A program made the position numbers and the translations under genes. A DNA stretch of 64,000 nt from Glycine soja (taxonomy: Eukaryota > Streptophyta > Magnoliopsida > Fabales > Fabaceae), in the NCBI RefSeq assembly GCF_004193775.1, contig NC_041002.1, positions 35,561,112 to 35,625,111 of the forward strand, given 5' to 3'. Of this stretch, positions 47,521 through 58,804 are shown piece by piece. Within the stretch, counting starts at the first letter, position 1. Every line of letters begins with the position of its first letter. The notes below the pieces were generated by a model. That model saw only the letters and a list, made by a program, of their open reading frames with translations, did not search any database and was not told where the DNA came from.

Positions 47521-48560
47521 AAAGGTGCAGAAGACTATGTCAGCCTCTGCATGCTATCAAGCGTTCTGTCTTACAGATAGCAAAAGAATGTTTATACGGA
47601 TAACCACTCGGGTATTTCCGCGTATCATCGGGCCCGCCGCCTCTGGATGATACAAGGGTGCAGAATGACCAAACTTGGTCTCTGCTTGTCATCGGGCCCG
47701 CCGCCTCTAGATGACAAAAGGGTGCGGATAACCGTAAGGTATCTCCGCGTATCATCGGGCCCGCCGCCTCTGGATGATACAAGGGTGCAGAATGACCAAA
47801 TTTGGTCTCTGCTTGTCATCGGGCCCGCCGCCTCTGGATGACAAAAGGGTGCGGATAACCGTAAGGTATCTCCGCGTATCATCGGGCCCGCCGCCTCTGG
47901 ATGATACAAGGGTGCAGAATGACCAAACTTGGTCTCTGCTTGTCATCGGGCCCGCCGCCTCTGGATGACAAAAGGGTGCGGATAACCGTAAGGTATCTTC
48001 GCGTATCATCGGGCCCGCCGCCTCTGGATGATACAAGGGTGCAGAATGACCAAACTTGGTCTCTGCTTGTCATCGGGCCTGCCGCCTCTGGATGACAAAA
48101 GGGTGCGGATAACCGTAAGGTATCTCCGCGTATCATCGGGCCCGCCACCTCTGGATGATACAAGGGTGCAGAATGACCAAACTTGGTCTCTGCTTGTCAT
48201 CGGGCCCGCCGCCTCTGGATGACAAAAGGGTGCGGATAACCGTAAGGTATCTCCGCGTATCATCGGGCCCGCCGCCTCTGGATGATACAAGGGTGCACGT
48301 CACATGACCTCAGGGTCAGTATGACAAAGATTATGGGGCGGCCGACAAAAGCAAGGCTCTTGCTCCTACGTATCCTCCAATGAGGAACTCAGACCTACGT
48401 AGTTCTGGATAACTTGTGAGACTTGAAAAGTCTCCATCGGAAAATGATGACATCTCCGGAAAGGGCGCAGATGACCATATTGGTCTCTGCTCGTCAATCA
48501 CACTTGGGGTCACTGAATGACGAGGTGCGGATAACCGTAAGGTGTCTCCGCGAGCTACCA
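47520..48560. repeat. Chain of covarying hairpins, mostly a 127-bp tandem array
   Basis: Five full 127-bp units start at 47621, 47748, 47875, 48002 and 48129, plus a partial unit at 48256. Each unit is a dimer of ~63-bp halves. In one half GTATCATC pairs with GATGATAC and in the other TTGTCATC pairs with GATGACAA, around the same GGGCCCGCCGCC loop. Between them GCAGA...GACCAA/TTGGTC...TCTGC alternates with GCGGA...TCCGC. Flanking single copies show further variants (CTCGTCA/TGACGAG near 48485-48525, GCTATC/GATAGC near 47556-47581). It is GC-rich against the background. ORFs through it are artefacts. Confidence 0.9.
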
Positions 48561-50126
48561 GCTCTTGAGTCATGGCAACAAAAGGCGGTATGGTCGACAA
48601 AAGCGAGGCTCTTGCTCCTACGTATCCTCCAATGAGGAACTCAGACCTACGTAGTTCTGGATAACTTGTGAGACTTGAAAAAGTCTCGGTGTTTTCTCCA
48701 CTAAAATGCAAACATGCTTTAGCAAAGAGACAAATATTCCAACTGATTTAGAGCAGCATATGCTTTTTTGAGTGAGAAACAATGCGTCTACCGGGGAAGG
48801 AGAGTCTGCTGATGAAATCTCCCATAACCATAAATGAGATCTTGGATGTTAGCATTTCGTTTCTAAATGACCATTTAGAGGAAACACTGGGTTCGACAAA
48901 AATAGAAGAAAATCACTCAAAGTGTATCAATCTCGCACAGGTAAGTGTTTCATCCTAATTCCGGACCATAGATATGTCATGACTTGACTTTGCAAATTAT
49001 TTCCTATCAAATCAAAAATTACATGCGTGATCATGGATCAATAGGGCTTCCCTTGGGAATGGTTTTTTTTTTTTGGTGGTTTTTTTTTCGGCTTTTGTGT
49101 GTTTTTGGCCTTTGATTTTTCTGGCTTTTTCTTTTTCCGTTTTTTTTTGTTTAGTGCGGGGCGAGAAAAAAAAAGTCGCTAGCGCACGGGATTTTGGTTG
49201 GTAATCAAAGGGAGAAGACCATTTTAGGTCGTGGTTTCCTTTCCTTCTTTTTTTGTTCATTTGGTGACAATTCTGTATTGTTCAGATATTGTCCGGTCCA
49301 AAGACCTCTCAGAACATTTCTTCTAGTTTCTTTGACCAGGAGCTTTCTTCTTTTTTACTTTCTCCCATTCTTTGGTTGGGAATTTTCTTTCTTTTCTTTT
49401 TTCTTTCTCCCACTCTTTGATTGGGAATTTCCTTTCTTTTTTTTTTTCTCTTTCTCCCACTCTTTGATTGGGAATTTCCACTTCCTTTTTTGCTTTCTCT
49501 TTGATTGGAAATTTTCTTTCCTTCTCTTTTTTTTTGCTTCCGAGGGTAAGGTTTATGGTGAGTCAGGATTTTGGCTCAAGGCTTGTAGAATGGCTAGACA
49601 TGATACATGTCAGGGTTTGGTTTGGTTCAAGGATAAAAAGGGATGCCCCACATTATTTCCATGACACAAATGCAAAAATGATGATTTGGAAATTTTATGC
49701 AAAACTGGTTATGCATGCACCTATGCGGACACTCAAGTGTCAAATTTTTATGGTCATGTGATGCTAGGGCTCAGGATTCATTTCCTCTATTTTAAATCAA
49801 CCCAATGTTTCCAAAATATGTTCTTTTATCAATTTGTGCATTCATCCGAGTCCATTTCGGGCGTCCGGGGAAATTTCACAGCATTCACCCTTCAGGTGTA
49901 GACACGTTTTTTTTTCTTTCAAAAATCGGTTATGATCAATGAATTTTTTTTCGAAGAAGAGTTGGAAATCATCTCTTTTCAAAAGCATGTTGGTTTTTCA
50001 GCTAGACAACTTATTTTCTTTTTTCTCCTTCTTTTTTTTTTATCATTATCATTTGTTTATTTCTTTTTCTTGTTTGTTTTCTTTTTCCCCCTTTTTTTTT
50101 TTCATGAGGTATTTTGCTACCTAAAC
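48561..50126. other. Ogre B 3' non-coding region, low-complexity
   Basis: It holds the last hairpin module (48592-48658), then T- and C-rich stretches (49060-49540, 50020-50110) with a repeated TCTTTGATTGGGAATTTC motif (49340-49510). No domain was found; the long ORFs here are low-complexity artefacts. Confidence 0.6.
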
Positions 50127-50430
50127 ATGTGTATATTTTTGCGAGGTATTTTTGCTATATACATGCATATCCAAGGTATCTTGCTACCTAAACATACATA
50201 TATATGTTTTGTAAGGTATTTTTGCTGTATACATGCATATCCAAGGTGTCTTGCTACCTAAACATACATATATATATTTTGTGAGGTATCTTTTTGCTAC
50301 ATACATGCATATCTAAGGTATCTTGCTACCTAAACATACATATATATATTTTGTGAAGTGTGTTTTTGTTTACATACATGCATATCTAAGGTATCTTTCT
50401 ACCTAAACATACATATATATATTTTGTGAG
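50127..50430. repeat. Tandem repeat, ~73 bp x 4
   Basis: Units share CATGCATATC(C/T)AAGGT, CTTGCTACCTAAACATACAT and GAGGTAT(C/T)TTTTTGCT, starting near 50164, 50237, 50308 and 50381. Confidence 0.8.
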
Positions 50431-50556
50431 GTATGACTACCTTCCGAGCTTGTGCTCGTTTTATTTAAATTCCTAGGATCATGAGCAACTAGGTGTGTCT
50501 TACTATGAAAAGTGATCAAATAACAAGCACAAATTCAAAAGGTACTAGGTTGCCTC

Positions 50557-51480
50557 CTAGTAGCGCTTCTTTAACGTCTTTAGCTGGACGCATGATGGCT
50601 TGTAGGTCATGGACCTAGTACTTTGCTTACCTTTGGCTTTGGACTTGGTCGCCTGCTGGTCGGCCATGTGTCGTAGGCAACGCTCTAACCTTTTTGCGGA
50701 TGAGCTGAGGTGAACTCTAGAGGTGGTGGCGGTGTGTCTATTGCCCGCTACCGGCCATCCCAATGCTGCTGTGGTGTTTCGCCCTGCGCCTGCCTGGGGG
50801 CGCAGTACTTCTTGATGAAAGCTCGATTAGTAGGGGGCCTGATGCCCTTGCTTGAGGTGACAGGTACTCCGTAGAACTGACAGAGACCCGTAATTAGAGC
50901 TTGACAACTCCAAGACCCTGTTGGACTTCTTCGGGTCCACTGGGTGTCTTGCAGGCGCGATCCCTGCAAACAATAGATGAAATCAAAAATCAGTTGAGCA
51001 ATGTGCATACTTACCTATGATGACGTGACCTTGCCGGGGGGGTACGGGCACCCTGTAGGACTGATAGAGGCCCGTAACCAGAGCTGGAAACCCCAGGGCC
51101 CTGTTTGACTTTTTCGGGTCCACTGGGTGTCTTTGTGGGTGCGATCCCTGCAAACAATAGATGGTATCAGAAATCAGTTGAACCATATGCATACTTACCC
51201 ACGTCGGGACGACACAGACCAATTGATACTTTTGCAGGGGGAGATTGGCAATGCGGTCGCTGGGCAGAATGTTGCTAAGTAGCAATGTCATCTATATCTG
51301 TGTAAGAGTGGCCATGTTGGTGCGCATGATCCGCACTCGTCTCTTTGCAGCGGCACGGGTGAAATCTTGCCCCGGTATGCATAGTAGCTGTGTGATAGCC
51401 TCCCTTTCTGGTTGTGCTTGCACAGTTGGCCCTCCTCCAATATCAGGGGGTGGCCTAGGAACCGTTAAAAGGAAACTACT
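50557..51480 (-). pseudogene. Accessory plant-transposon-type ORF of Ogre B, fragmented and partly duplicated
   Basis: Segments match the Ogre A accessory ORF: IMRTNMATLTQI in one frame at ~51300-51340, MTLLLSNILPSDRIANLPLQ from 51291, NRALGFPALVTGLYQSYRVP, then a second version QALITGLCQFYGVPVTSS with NRAFIKKYCAPRQAQGE at ~50760-50880. A ~175-bp stretch (ACAATAGATG...CATACTTACC) occurs twice in tandem (about 50975-51017 and 51150-51200 mark its ends). The N-terminal half is missing. Several frame changes; not functional as read. Position and strand agree with Ogre A, so the gene belongs to the lineage. Confidence 0.65.
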
Positions 51481-51569
51481 GGCCCCTTAACCGGGAGTGA
51501 AAGTCTCGGTTAAGCATTTAAGGGCAGAGGACCTTAAATCCTCTTAAGGTGTGGATATGGAGCACACTG

Positions 51570-52020
51570 AAAATGAGGACACGTAGCCCTCTAAAGGTGA
51601 GGGCGTGCAGCCCTCTCAAGGCGAGGATGTGTAATCCTTTGGAGGTGAGGGCGTGCAGCCCTCTGTTGGCGAGGATGTGTAGTCCTCTTCAAGGTGAGGG
51701 AATGCAGCCCTTTGTTGGCGAAGACGTGTAGTCCTCTCAAGGTGAGGGCGTGCAGCCCTCTGTTGGCGACGACGTGTATTCCTCTAAAGGTGAGGGCGTG
51801 TAGCCCTACGAAGGTGAGGACATGCAGTCCTCTGATGGCGAGGGCGTGTAGCCCTCTTAAGGTGAGGGTACTAGTACCCAAGGTGAGGACGTGTAGCCCA
51901 CTCAAGGCGAGGACATGTAGTCCTCTGGAGGTGAGGGCGTGCAGCCCTCCGATGGTGAGGACGTGTAGTCCTCTCAAGGCGAGGACGTGTAGTCCTCTCA
52001 ACGGTGAGGGTAACTAGTAC
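51570..52020. repeat. Tandem array of ~19 mini-hairpins, 24-bp unit, with compensatory stem changes
   Basis: Units alternate between GAGGGC-GTGCA-GCCCTC and GAGGAC-GTGTA-GTCCTC, with GAGGAT-GTGTA-ATCCTT also present. The stem position that changes G to A on the left changes C to T on the right. Two units end as near-palindromes, GGGTACTAGTACCC (~51865) and GGGTAACTAGTACCC (~52008). A few units carry mismatches. Linkers are TCAAGG or TGTTGG type. No protein is likely, although one frame is open on each strand. Confidence 0.88.
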
Positions 52021-54004
52021 CCAAGGGTCCACCCTTAAGAGAAAGCAAGAGATCGACTCATCGAGAGAGCCGGTCATCCCAAATTCAAAAGATTTGGACA
52101 TTTAGATGTAGGGAATCTATGCAGTTAACATGATTTTGAGGGATGCAAATGCATGCAACCTTTGTTGTGAAAATTGGGTAAATGCGGACTTTATATGAAA
52201 CAATGCAATGTAATGGAAAGTTGTACAATGTTCATGGCATTCTTTCCCTATTTTGTGATTTTGATTTTGATTTGATTTTTTTTTTTGGAAAACACAGATT
52301 GACTGCCCTTTTGAAAAAGGTGATAATTCATGCAACCTCATCCTATCTTTTCGCAAATCTCTCCGGGAACTCCCTCAGAGTGTATGTTCTTTTTGATTTA
52401 GTCACTTGACCATTTTGGAGTGACGGCAATGGAGTCGTTTGATGTTTAATCAATCCATTGAAATCCTAGGGTTTGTCCCCTTTATTTTTGTTAAAAACAT
52501 CGATGGGTGAGAACTTTTGATCGGCCCCTATGTTCACTTGAGGCTCATGCACGGTGCCCCTCATTGCCCCAGTGTAAGGCTTTGAGGTACCAATCGTTGT
52601 CTTTCGTCATGACCTTGTAGCTGGGAACCTATTGAGTGAGAACTTCTAATCTGCCCCTAGGTTCACTTGAGGCTCATGCACGATGCCCCTCATTGCCCCA
52701 GTGTAGGGCTATGAGGTAACCATCGTCGTCTTGTTTTCACAACCTTGTAACAAGGGAGAATGAAAGAAGCAGTTGATTCTTGCAAAAAAGAATTTTCCAA
52801 GGACGAGAAATAATTGAAGGATCTTTCAGTTGATGGATTAAGTCAAATGACTCCTATGTAGAAGCAAGATGTTTTGATGTCTTGATGATGCTAAAGGATC
52901 AAGTGCTTCTAAGTTTTATCCAAGAAAATCAAGATATATGATCAAGTTTGATCTCTTTAGAATCTTTAGGAAGAAGTTTCCAAATTGAAACAAACAAAGG
53001 TTTGACCAAAGAATTCTATCATTTCAATTTGAGATTTGCTCTCTGGTAATCGATTACCAGTAGTTAAAAATGTTTTTATTCAAATTTTTAAAACCTGTAA
53101 TCGATTACGTAAGTCTTGTAATTGATTACCAGAGGGGATTTTCAGAAAATAATTTCCAAGAGACATATCTATTCAAATGTTTTATGAACGGCCATTCAAA
53201 TGTTTTAAAGAGAGTTTTCATTGCCCAAACAGTTTTATCCTCTCGAAAGATCAAGAGTTTTTCTGAACTGAAATGTCTTATCCTCTCAAAAAGATTCCTT
53301 GGTCAACCACTTGCATATTCAATAATGAATTTTGATTGGTCTTCATTGTACAATCTATCCCTTTTAAGAGAGATTTCTTCTTCTTATTTCTGAAAAGGGA
53401 TTAAGAGACCGTGGGTCTCTTGTAGTAGAGGATTCTTGAACACAAGGGAAGGGTTGTCCCTATGTGCATTGTTAATCCGAAAAGAGAGAGTGAAAGTTTA
53501 ATTGGGGAATAATATTCGTATCTTAATTCAATCCCCTCTTCTTCTCAAGGTAACTGAGGCCATTTGTCCAACATCCTATTCTTGATAACTCACTTCTCTC
53601 TAAAAAGACAAAATGAGGTCACATGAACGTCTATATTTTTACTTGAAAACACAGTTAATCAAATGCCTTTTTATTTTTTATTTTGAAACTTATTTGTTTC
53701 GAACTTTGCTCGTTGTTTTACGGCACCCCCACCAACGTGCAAGATGAGTAATCTCTGATTGAACGGTCTTGGAAGTCAACACTCAGGAGCGCAGGTTGCT
53801 TGAGCAAACAGACCAATGGCTTACACCCACATTCCGGTGAAAGTTGAATAAGCAAACATGCGTTTGTGAGAGGATGAGGGACAAAGATATCAACTTTATC
53901 CATTTCATTTAACATTGTAGCTGTGGTTTACAATAATGGCATAAACTTGGAAACCCTGATGAGTCATTAGGGACACCTAACAACAGCTTTCAAAATTGCC
54001 CCAT
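52021..54004. other. Ogre B post-gag non-coding region with a foreign-looking insert
   Basis: A ~125-bp duplication with TGAGAACTT(C/T)T, CCTA(T/G)GTTCACTTGAGGCTC and CATTGCCCCAGTGTA lies at about 52507-52740. Between about 52760 and 53560 is sequence with three GTAATCGATTAC-type palindromes, which I associate with copia-type elements of soybean. From about 53700 to 54004 the sequence is homologous to Ogre A 37140-37390. No gene. Confidence 0.55.
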
Positions 54005-55767
54005 GTGTGGCATCTCTTGTCAATGTCGGGATTTACACGCAATTCTCCTCAAATTTCAGCCAGCCCGCATCAATTAGACCTTGCACCTTACGCTTCAGAG
54101 CCCTACCATGCTCAATGGAACGCCCCGGGGCTTCTCCATGACAAGCACACGTTGCGTTTGAGTCGTATTCTCGGAGAAATGGAGGTTAATGAACCTTGGC
54201 TAGGGTTATGGCTACCATTGAATTATCAAGTAGATATGGGAGCAAGTCAGCATATGACAACGGAATTTGGGGTGAACCCTACAGGCTTTTTGCTGCAAAA
54301 TTCCTTTTCGTTGGTGTTTTTTTTTTTGGTTTGTGCTAAAGGTGGTCTTCGTCATTGGAAGTGCGGTAGACAGGCATTGTGGTTGATTTAGGGATGGCCT
54401 TTGTGGATAACTGGGTGGTGGGTAAGGAGGAGGTTTGTTATTGGCTGAGTAATGACATTGTTGGGTTGGTGGGAAACTTGGCCGTATAGGAATGGCAGTC
54501 ACAGCATGGGTTTCTCCCTCTTTCTCACCCTCTTCATTTGCCCCAGTTTTCTCAGTCCTCCTAGTAGGATGATCAAATTTGCCTCTTTTCAGATCCACTT
54601 CGATCTTTTTGCTAGTGAAGACCAAATCTGTAAAACTTGAAGGTGTGTAACCCACCATTTTTCATAGTAGAACACCGGTCACGTGTGATAATCTCTTTCT
54701 CTGTTTTTGGGGGTGCTACTTGAGTTGCCAAGTCCCTCCATCTTTGGGCGTATTCTTTGAAAGATTCGTGCCCCCTTTTTGCACACTTTTTGTAGTTGCA
54801 TCCTATCCGGAGCCATATCAGAATTGTACTGACACTGCCTAATGAAGGCAACCATTAGGTCCTTCCAAGAATGGACTCAAGAAGGTTCCTAAGTTAGTAT
54901 ACCAGGCGACAGTTGTCCTAGTAAGACTTTCTCAGGAAAAATGTATCAGCAGTTTCTCATCTTTTGCATATGCCCCCATTTCTGACAATACATCTTTAGA
55001 TGGTTCTTGGGACAAGTAGTCCCCTTGTACTTGTCAAGGTCCAGCACCTTGAACTTGGGAGGGGTGATGATATTGGGTTCTAGGAACAACTCTTTTGGGT
55101 TAGCAAAGGCATAATCTTCACCTCCTTCAATGGCCCTGAGCCTTTCCTCTAAATGATCCAACTTTCCCTTTTCGGCCATAGCACGAGGGTTTTTACTTGT
55201 TGTGGAATGCAAGAGGTGTAGCTGGGGGTGATACTGAGGGCCTTCCGAAGTGTTTTCAAGGGGTATACCTCCAACTGCTTGCCCTTCAGTGGCATATCCG
55301 AGCCAAGGCTCGAAGTCGGCTAGATTGTGGTGGGGAATTTCATGTGTCTCTTCCACGGTTTAAGAGACATGTGCATGATCAGTTTGGGGTTGTTGACTCT
55401 CAATGGGTATAGGAGTGGAGTTATTGACATTCTTATTGGGAGTGTACGCCACTTTGGGTGGCGTATAGTTGAGAGGCAAGCCATATGGTGGGAAGGCGTG
55501 CTCGTTTTGAATTTGTACATTATGGGGGCTGCCCGTACTTCCCAAATCTTTGCCTACCATATCTGAGGTTGGATGATTCATTTGGTTGATGCCGGATGGG
55601 GACATCAGGTTCACCTTAGCAACAACGCTAGTAGCGGCAATTGCAACCGCATTGGCTTCCATTATCTTCTTCACGCTCATCATGGCCTCCATCATTGTGG
55701 CCATTTTCTCTTTAATGGCCTCCATGTCGGCCTTCATCTTCTCTTGTATCTCCTCTACTTCACCCAT
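54005..55767 (-). pseudogene. Ogre B gag, several stops and frameshifts
   Basis: Start M at 55767 with an N-terminal coiled coil (EEIQEKMKADMEAIKEKMAT). Then come LDHLEERLRAIEGGEDYAF and PPKFKVLDLDKYKGTTCPKN, where the Retrotrans_gag region begins, and in other frames SDMAPDRMQLQKVCKKG and SFKEYAQRWRDLATQVAPP. A Pro-rich part lies near 54400, and KVQGLIDAGWLKFEEN near 54050 is close to the gag C-terminus. Gag forms the virus-like particle. Stops at about 55360, 54945, 54900 and 54660 and frame changes make it non-functional. It ends where pol should follow, and pol is absent. Confidence 0.85.
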
Positions 55768-56953
55768 TACTCTAGCTCTAGCACAAGTTCGGTGAGGACG
55801 CCGTAAAGCATGTTTTTTTTTTTGATAACAATGATTAAGTTCATTTTATTTTATTTTATTTTATTTTTCAAGGAAAGAATGCAATGAGCAATGCAACCAA
55901 TGAAAAGCATGGATGTATGCGAATGATGTACAGTTGAAGTATTGCGAATTTTTACGCAGGATATGGGGTTGAATCAATTTAGATTTTCAACATGGTCCAT
56001 GACATCTTTGTCAAAGTGAAACTGGAAGTAACAAGGACATCAACAATCCTAAATATGTTTGGCAGTAGATGAAGCAGTGATGTGACTCGATTCATCTTTT
56101 GCCCCAATTTTGCAAGACGGTTACTTCCATATTTCAACTTGACTTGATGAACCTTTTTGTAAAAGCATGAGCTTGGTTCAACCCTATAATCCAAGGAATG
56201 GCAATTCTGATCGCCAATACTTCAACAACATCTCATAGGGATGAATGACTCGGGCATACTTTAAGCTATGCATGGAAAATGTAATTATGAAATTGAGATG
56301 CCCGAAGAAACACCATTTCCTAGTTAACCATGCATTAGGTACCATGTTCAATTATTTTGTTTTGTTGTTGTGTGTTTTTTTTTATTTTAGAAATGGGTTT
56401 ATGATCCCAACATGGTTGGCTCATGGTGCCTAACACATGCAACTAAGAATGTAGTGTGAAGTTTCACGCTTCCCCTTTTTTGTTTTTGTAGAGGAAAACA
56501 CAAGGATGAGCAAACATGAAAACAAATGGTATGCAATTTTGCAGATCAAAAAGTTTGTTGAACGCATATGCATGATGATGCCATGACTCATGCAAAATGT
56601 GAGGCTGGAATATGATAACGGACAAATGCAGGAACGATATGTTCATTATGATGTTAGGAAGAGATGCTTATGCGATGCATGATATGAATGCATTTTACGG
56701 ACACGAGAGCCCGGAAAATTATCTCTTCTTACTTGCGCATTTGGGGGCGCAGTGCCCCATGTGTACAATTAAGAAGGTGATATGGACCTTCCGGCTTCCC
56801 GTGACAAAGGACGAGACCAACATACAATGCATGCTAGAGATAAAATGTGGGAGTGACTTGATTCGCACTGATTTTTGGAGTAAAAACGTGGGATAAACTC
56901 ATTTTTTTCAAAAAGTTATAACTAGTCAAGATCTGAGCGACAATACAAACTTC
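55768..56953. other. Ogre B spacer between ORF1 and gag
   Basis: AT-rich, no domain found. Ogre elements are known to have an intron and untranslated sequence around the gag-pol start; no convincing donor/acceptor pair was assigned here. Confidence 0.45.
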
Positions 56954-57850
56954 CTAGCAGTTTCTAATCATATGGTCCATTAAGTCTATCATATGCTGAC
57001 AATAGCTGAGAAGTCCGTGGATCTCCTCGGGGGCGGAGTAGGTGTCCGCCACTGCTTTGGCCTTGGCTAGCAATGGGGGAAGTTCTTGACTCCTGTTCAA
57101 AGTAAGAGCAAATCAGTCCGTCCACATTGTTGCCTCTTGGTGCAATGAATCAATTACCCTTTCCCTTTTCGATGCACGAGCGGTGACCTTGTAGCGGATA
57201 GACGGGCCTACCTTCTTGGAGAAAAAAGGTGTGAAACCAGCCACACATAGAGAGCCAGTGCACAACAAACAATTCTTGCGCTGCTCTTTTTACATCCCCG
57301 GTCAAACGTGTCATACATGGCCAAAATGGCGACGACCGGGCTTTCCTTGCCATGATGAAAGGCGAGGAAAGCGTCAATCGCTGCTAGGTCCACTAACCCT
57401 TCCATATTCGGAAAGAGGACAACTCCAAAGATAAAAAACGCCAAGATGTCAATAAAAGAAAGCCCATTCGCCTTGATTTTCCAAGGCCTTTGCCCTTTCC
57501 TCCAAACACTTCCTTGGTACTCCGACTACCCCATTCCTATTTTGCTTTAGACGTTCCAACTCTTGTGCTGAGATTTTCACTACCTTGGCAACTCTTGTCG
57601 TGGAGGGATAGAACCCAAAGAAAAGATATGGCTTCCTTCCTCCCAGTGGGCATCCCAGGATTTCTTCAAACTCTTTCACAGTCGGCACTAGCTGGAAGTC
57701 CTCAAATGTGAAGCACCTTAGGGGCTGGTCATAATACTGGGAAAGGGATGCAATCGGTTCCATGGAGACTTCTACCCTAGCTAGGTCCCAAATCTTACCA
57801 TAGGCTTTGCGAAAGGCTTGCCGTTGAAGTTGACCCATTAATTGCCCCAA
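56954..57850 (-). pseudogene. Ogre ORF1 (DUF7745-like), frameshifted
   Basis: Start at 57850: QLQRQAFRKAYGKIWDLARV, QYYDQPLRCFTFEDFQLVPT, VKEFEEILGCPLGGRKPYLF and RNGVVGVPRKCLEERAKAL. In the next frame come FGVVLFPNMEGLVDLAAIDA and ARIVCCALALYVWLVSHLF, and near the end LLSYCQHMIDLMDHMIRNC before a stop at 56954. An extra ORF of unknown function upstream of gag is a hallmark of Ogre elements, and this protein type is abundant in legume genomes. At least two frame changes (near 57455 and 57210) break it. Identification rests on recalled family sequence. Confidence 0.8.
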
Positions 57851-58783
57851 CTTTCGTAAACTGGTGACCTCTAAGCTCTTGATTTTGACTTAATAGAACC
57901 TCTTTTTAAGCGAAGGCTTTTGACTTGATCCCATGTTTTACTAAAGTGAAATAAAATCCAGTGCGAAACAAAACTCCTACATCTATCATGGGTGGAATGG
58001 ATGAATGCATGAAGAAATGCATATGACACAGATGCAATTTACGAATACGGGAGTCCGAGAAATTGTTTCCTTCTTGGATACAACGTTTGGGCAGCATGGC
58101 ACCCAACGTATGTTTTTTAAGAAGGCGACACGGACCCTCCGTCGGTTTGCTAAAGTGAGGGGATCAAAGACGAAACCCACGCATGATGCATATGCGAAAG
58201 GCACAACACGGGGATGTACATAGTACGACAATATTCACAAACAAATATAAGCAAAAGGGTATATGATACTTATGCATGGCAGTGTAAAAAATGGCACGCA
58301 GCGTGTTTGCTCCGTGCCCCTATTTAAAGGGACCTATAAGGGAGAGAGCTAACTAGGCTTTTAGTGATAACCCCCAAGGTAGTCATATCTCTCTTGATGG
58401 TTTCTAGAGGTATCATCCCCTTCGAAGAACATACTGCAGCAGTAGGGACTACTAGCAACAATATGTTTTCAAAGAGAAAAACTCTAGATGAGGGTTCACT
58501 GTAATCAAGCAAGTCGGAGACCTAGCATGATCACGGATTCACCTCCACTCCTTATGTTCCCACGAACCCGGGTATAGGGCCCTTTTTCAACTCACCGTGT
58601 GTGCAAATAGTGTTAGTGTTTGTGTGCATCAAATGAATAAATATTTACCTCATGCATACAAAAAAAATGCACTAAAAGCATCAAAGAGTTATATATACAA
58701 GAACATAATGAAGGAAAACCAACAAAGGGATAAGTCACGGTAAAACATTGCACAAGATTAAATGGCCTAACTCTCTAAAAACA
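57851..58783. other. Ogre B 5' leader
   Basis: Untranslated sequence between the PBS and ORF1 in element sense. No domain. It shares features with 56620-56880, for example ACATGAC/TGCGCA-rich text around CTTCTTGGATAC, GGCAGCATGGCACC near 58090. Confidence 0.5.
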
Positions 58784-58802
58784 GTCCCCAGTGGAGTCGC
58801 CA
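58784..58802 (-). promoter_or_regulatory. Primer binding site of Ogre B (tRNA-Arg type)
   Basis: On the minus strand TGGCGACTCCACTGGGGAC starts two bases from the 5' LTR edge. It is the tRNA-Arg PBS I recall for Ogre elements and fixes the 5' LTR at 58805-60921. Confidence 0.85.
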
Positions 58803-58804
58803 AC

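Noticed and set aside
47540..48290. Overlapping 94-residue repeated ORFs on both strands
   Set aside because: They are produced by the 127-bp tandem array, whose units keep short frames open by chance; no known domain and no single long frame.
47621..48296. CRISPR-like regular array
   Set aside because: Units are contiguous and nearly identical with no variable spacers, and the host is a plant.
51549..52017. Repeat-protein-like ORFs on both strands
   Set aside because: They come from the 24-bp array, whose length is a multiple of 3, so frames stay open automatically. Pairing, not coding, is what is conserved.
53070..53393. 107-residue plus-strand ORF
   Set aside because: No recognisable domain; lies in retrotransposon-derived non-coding sequence, opposite to element sense.
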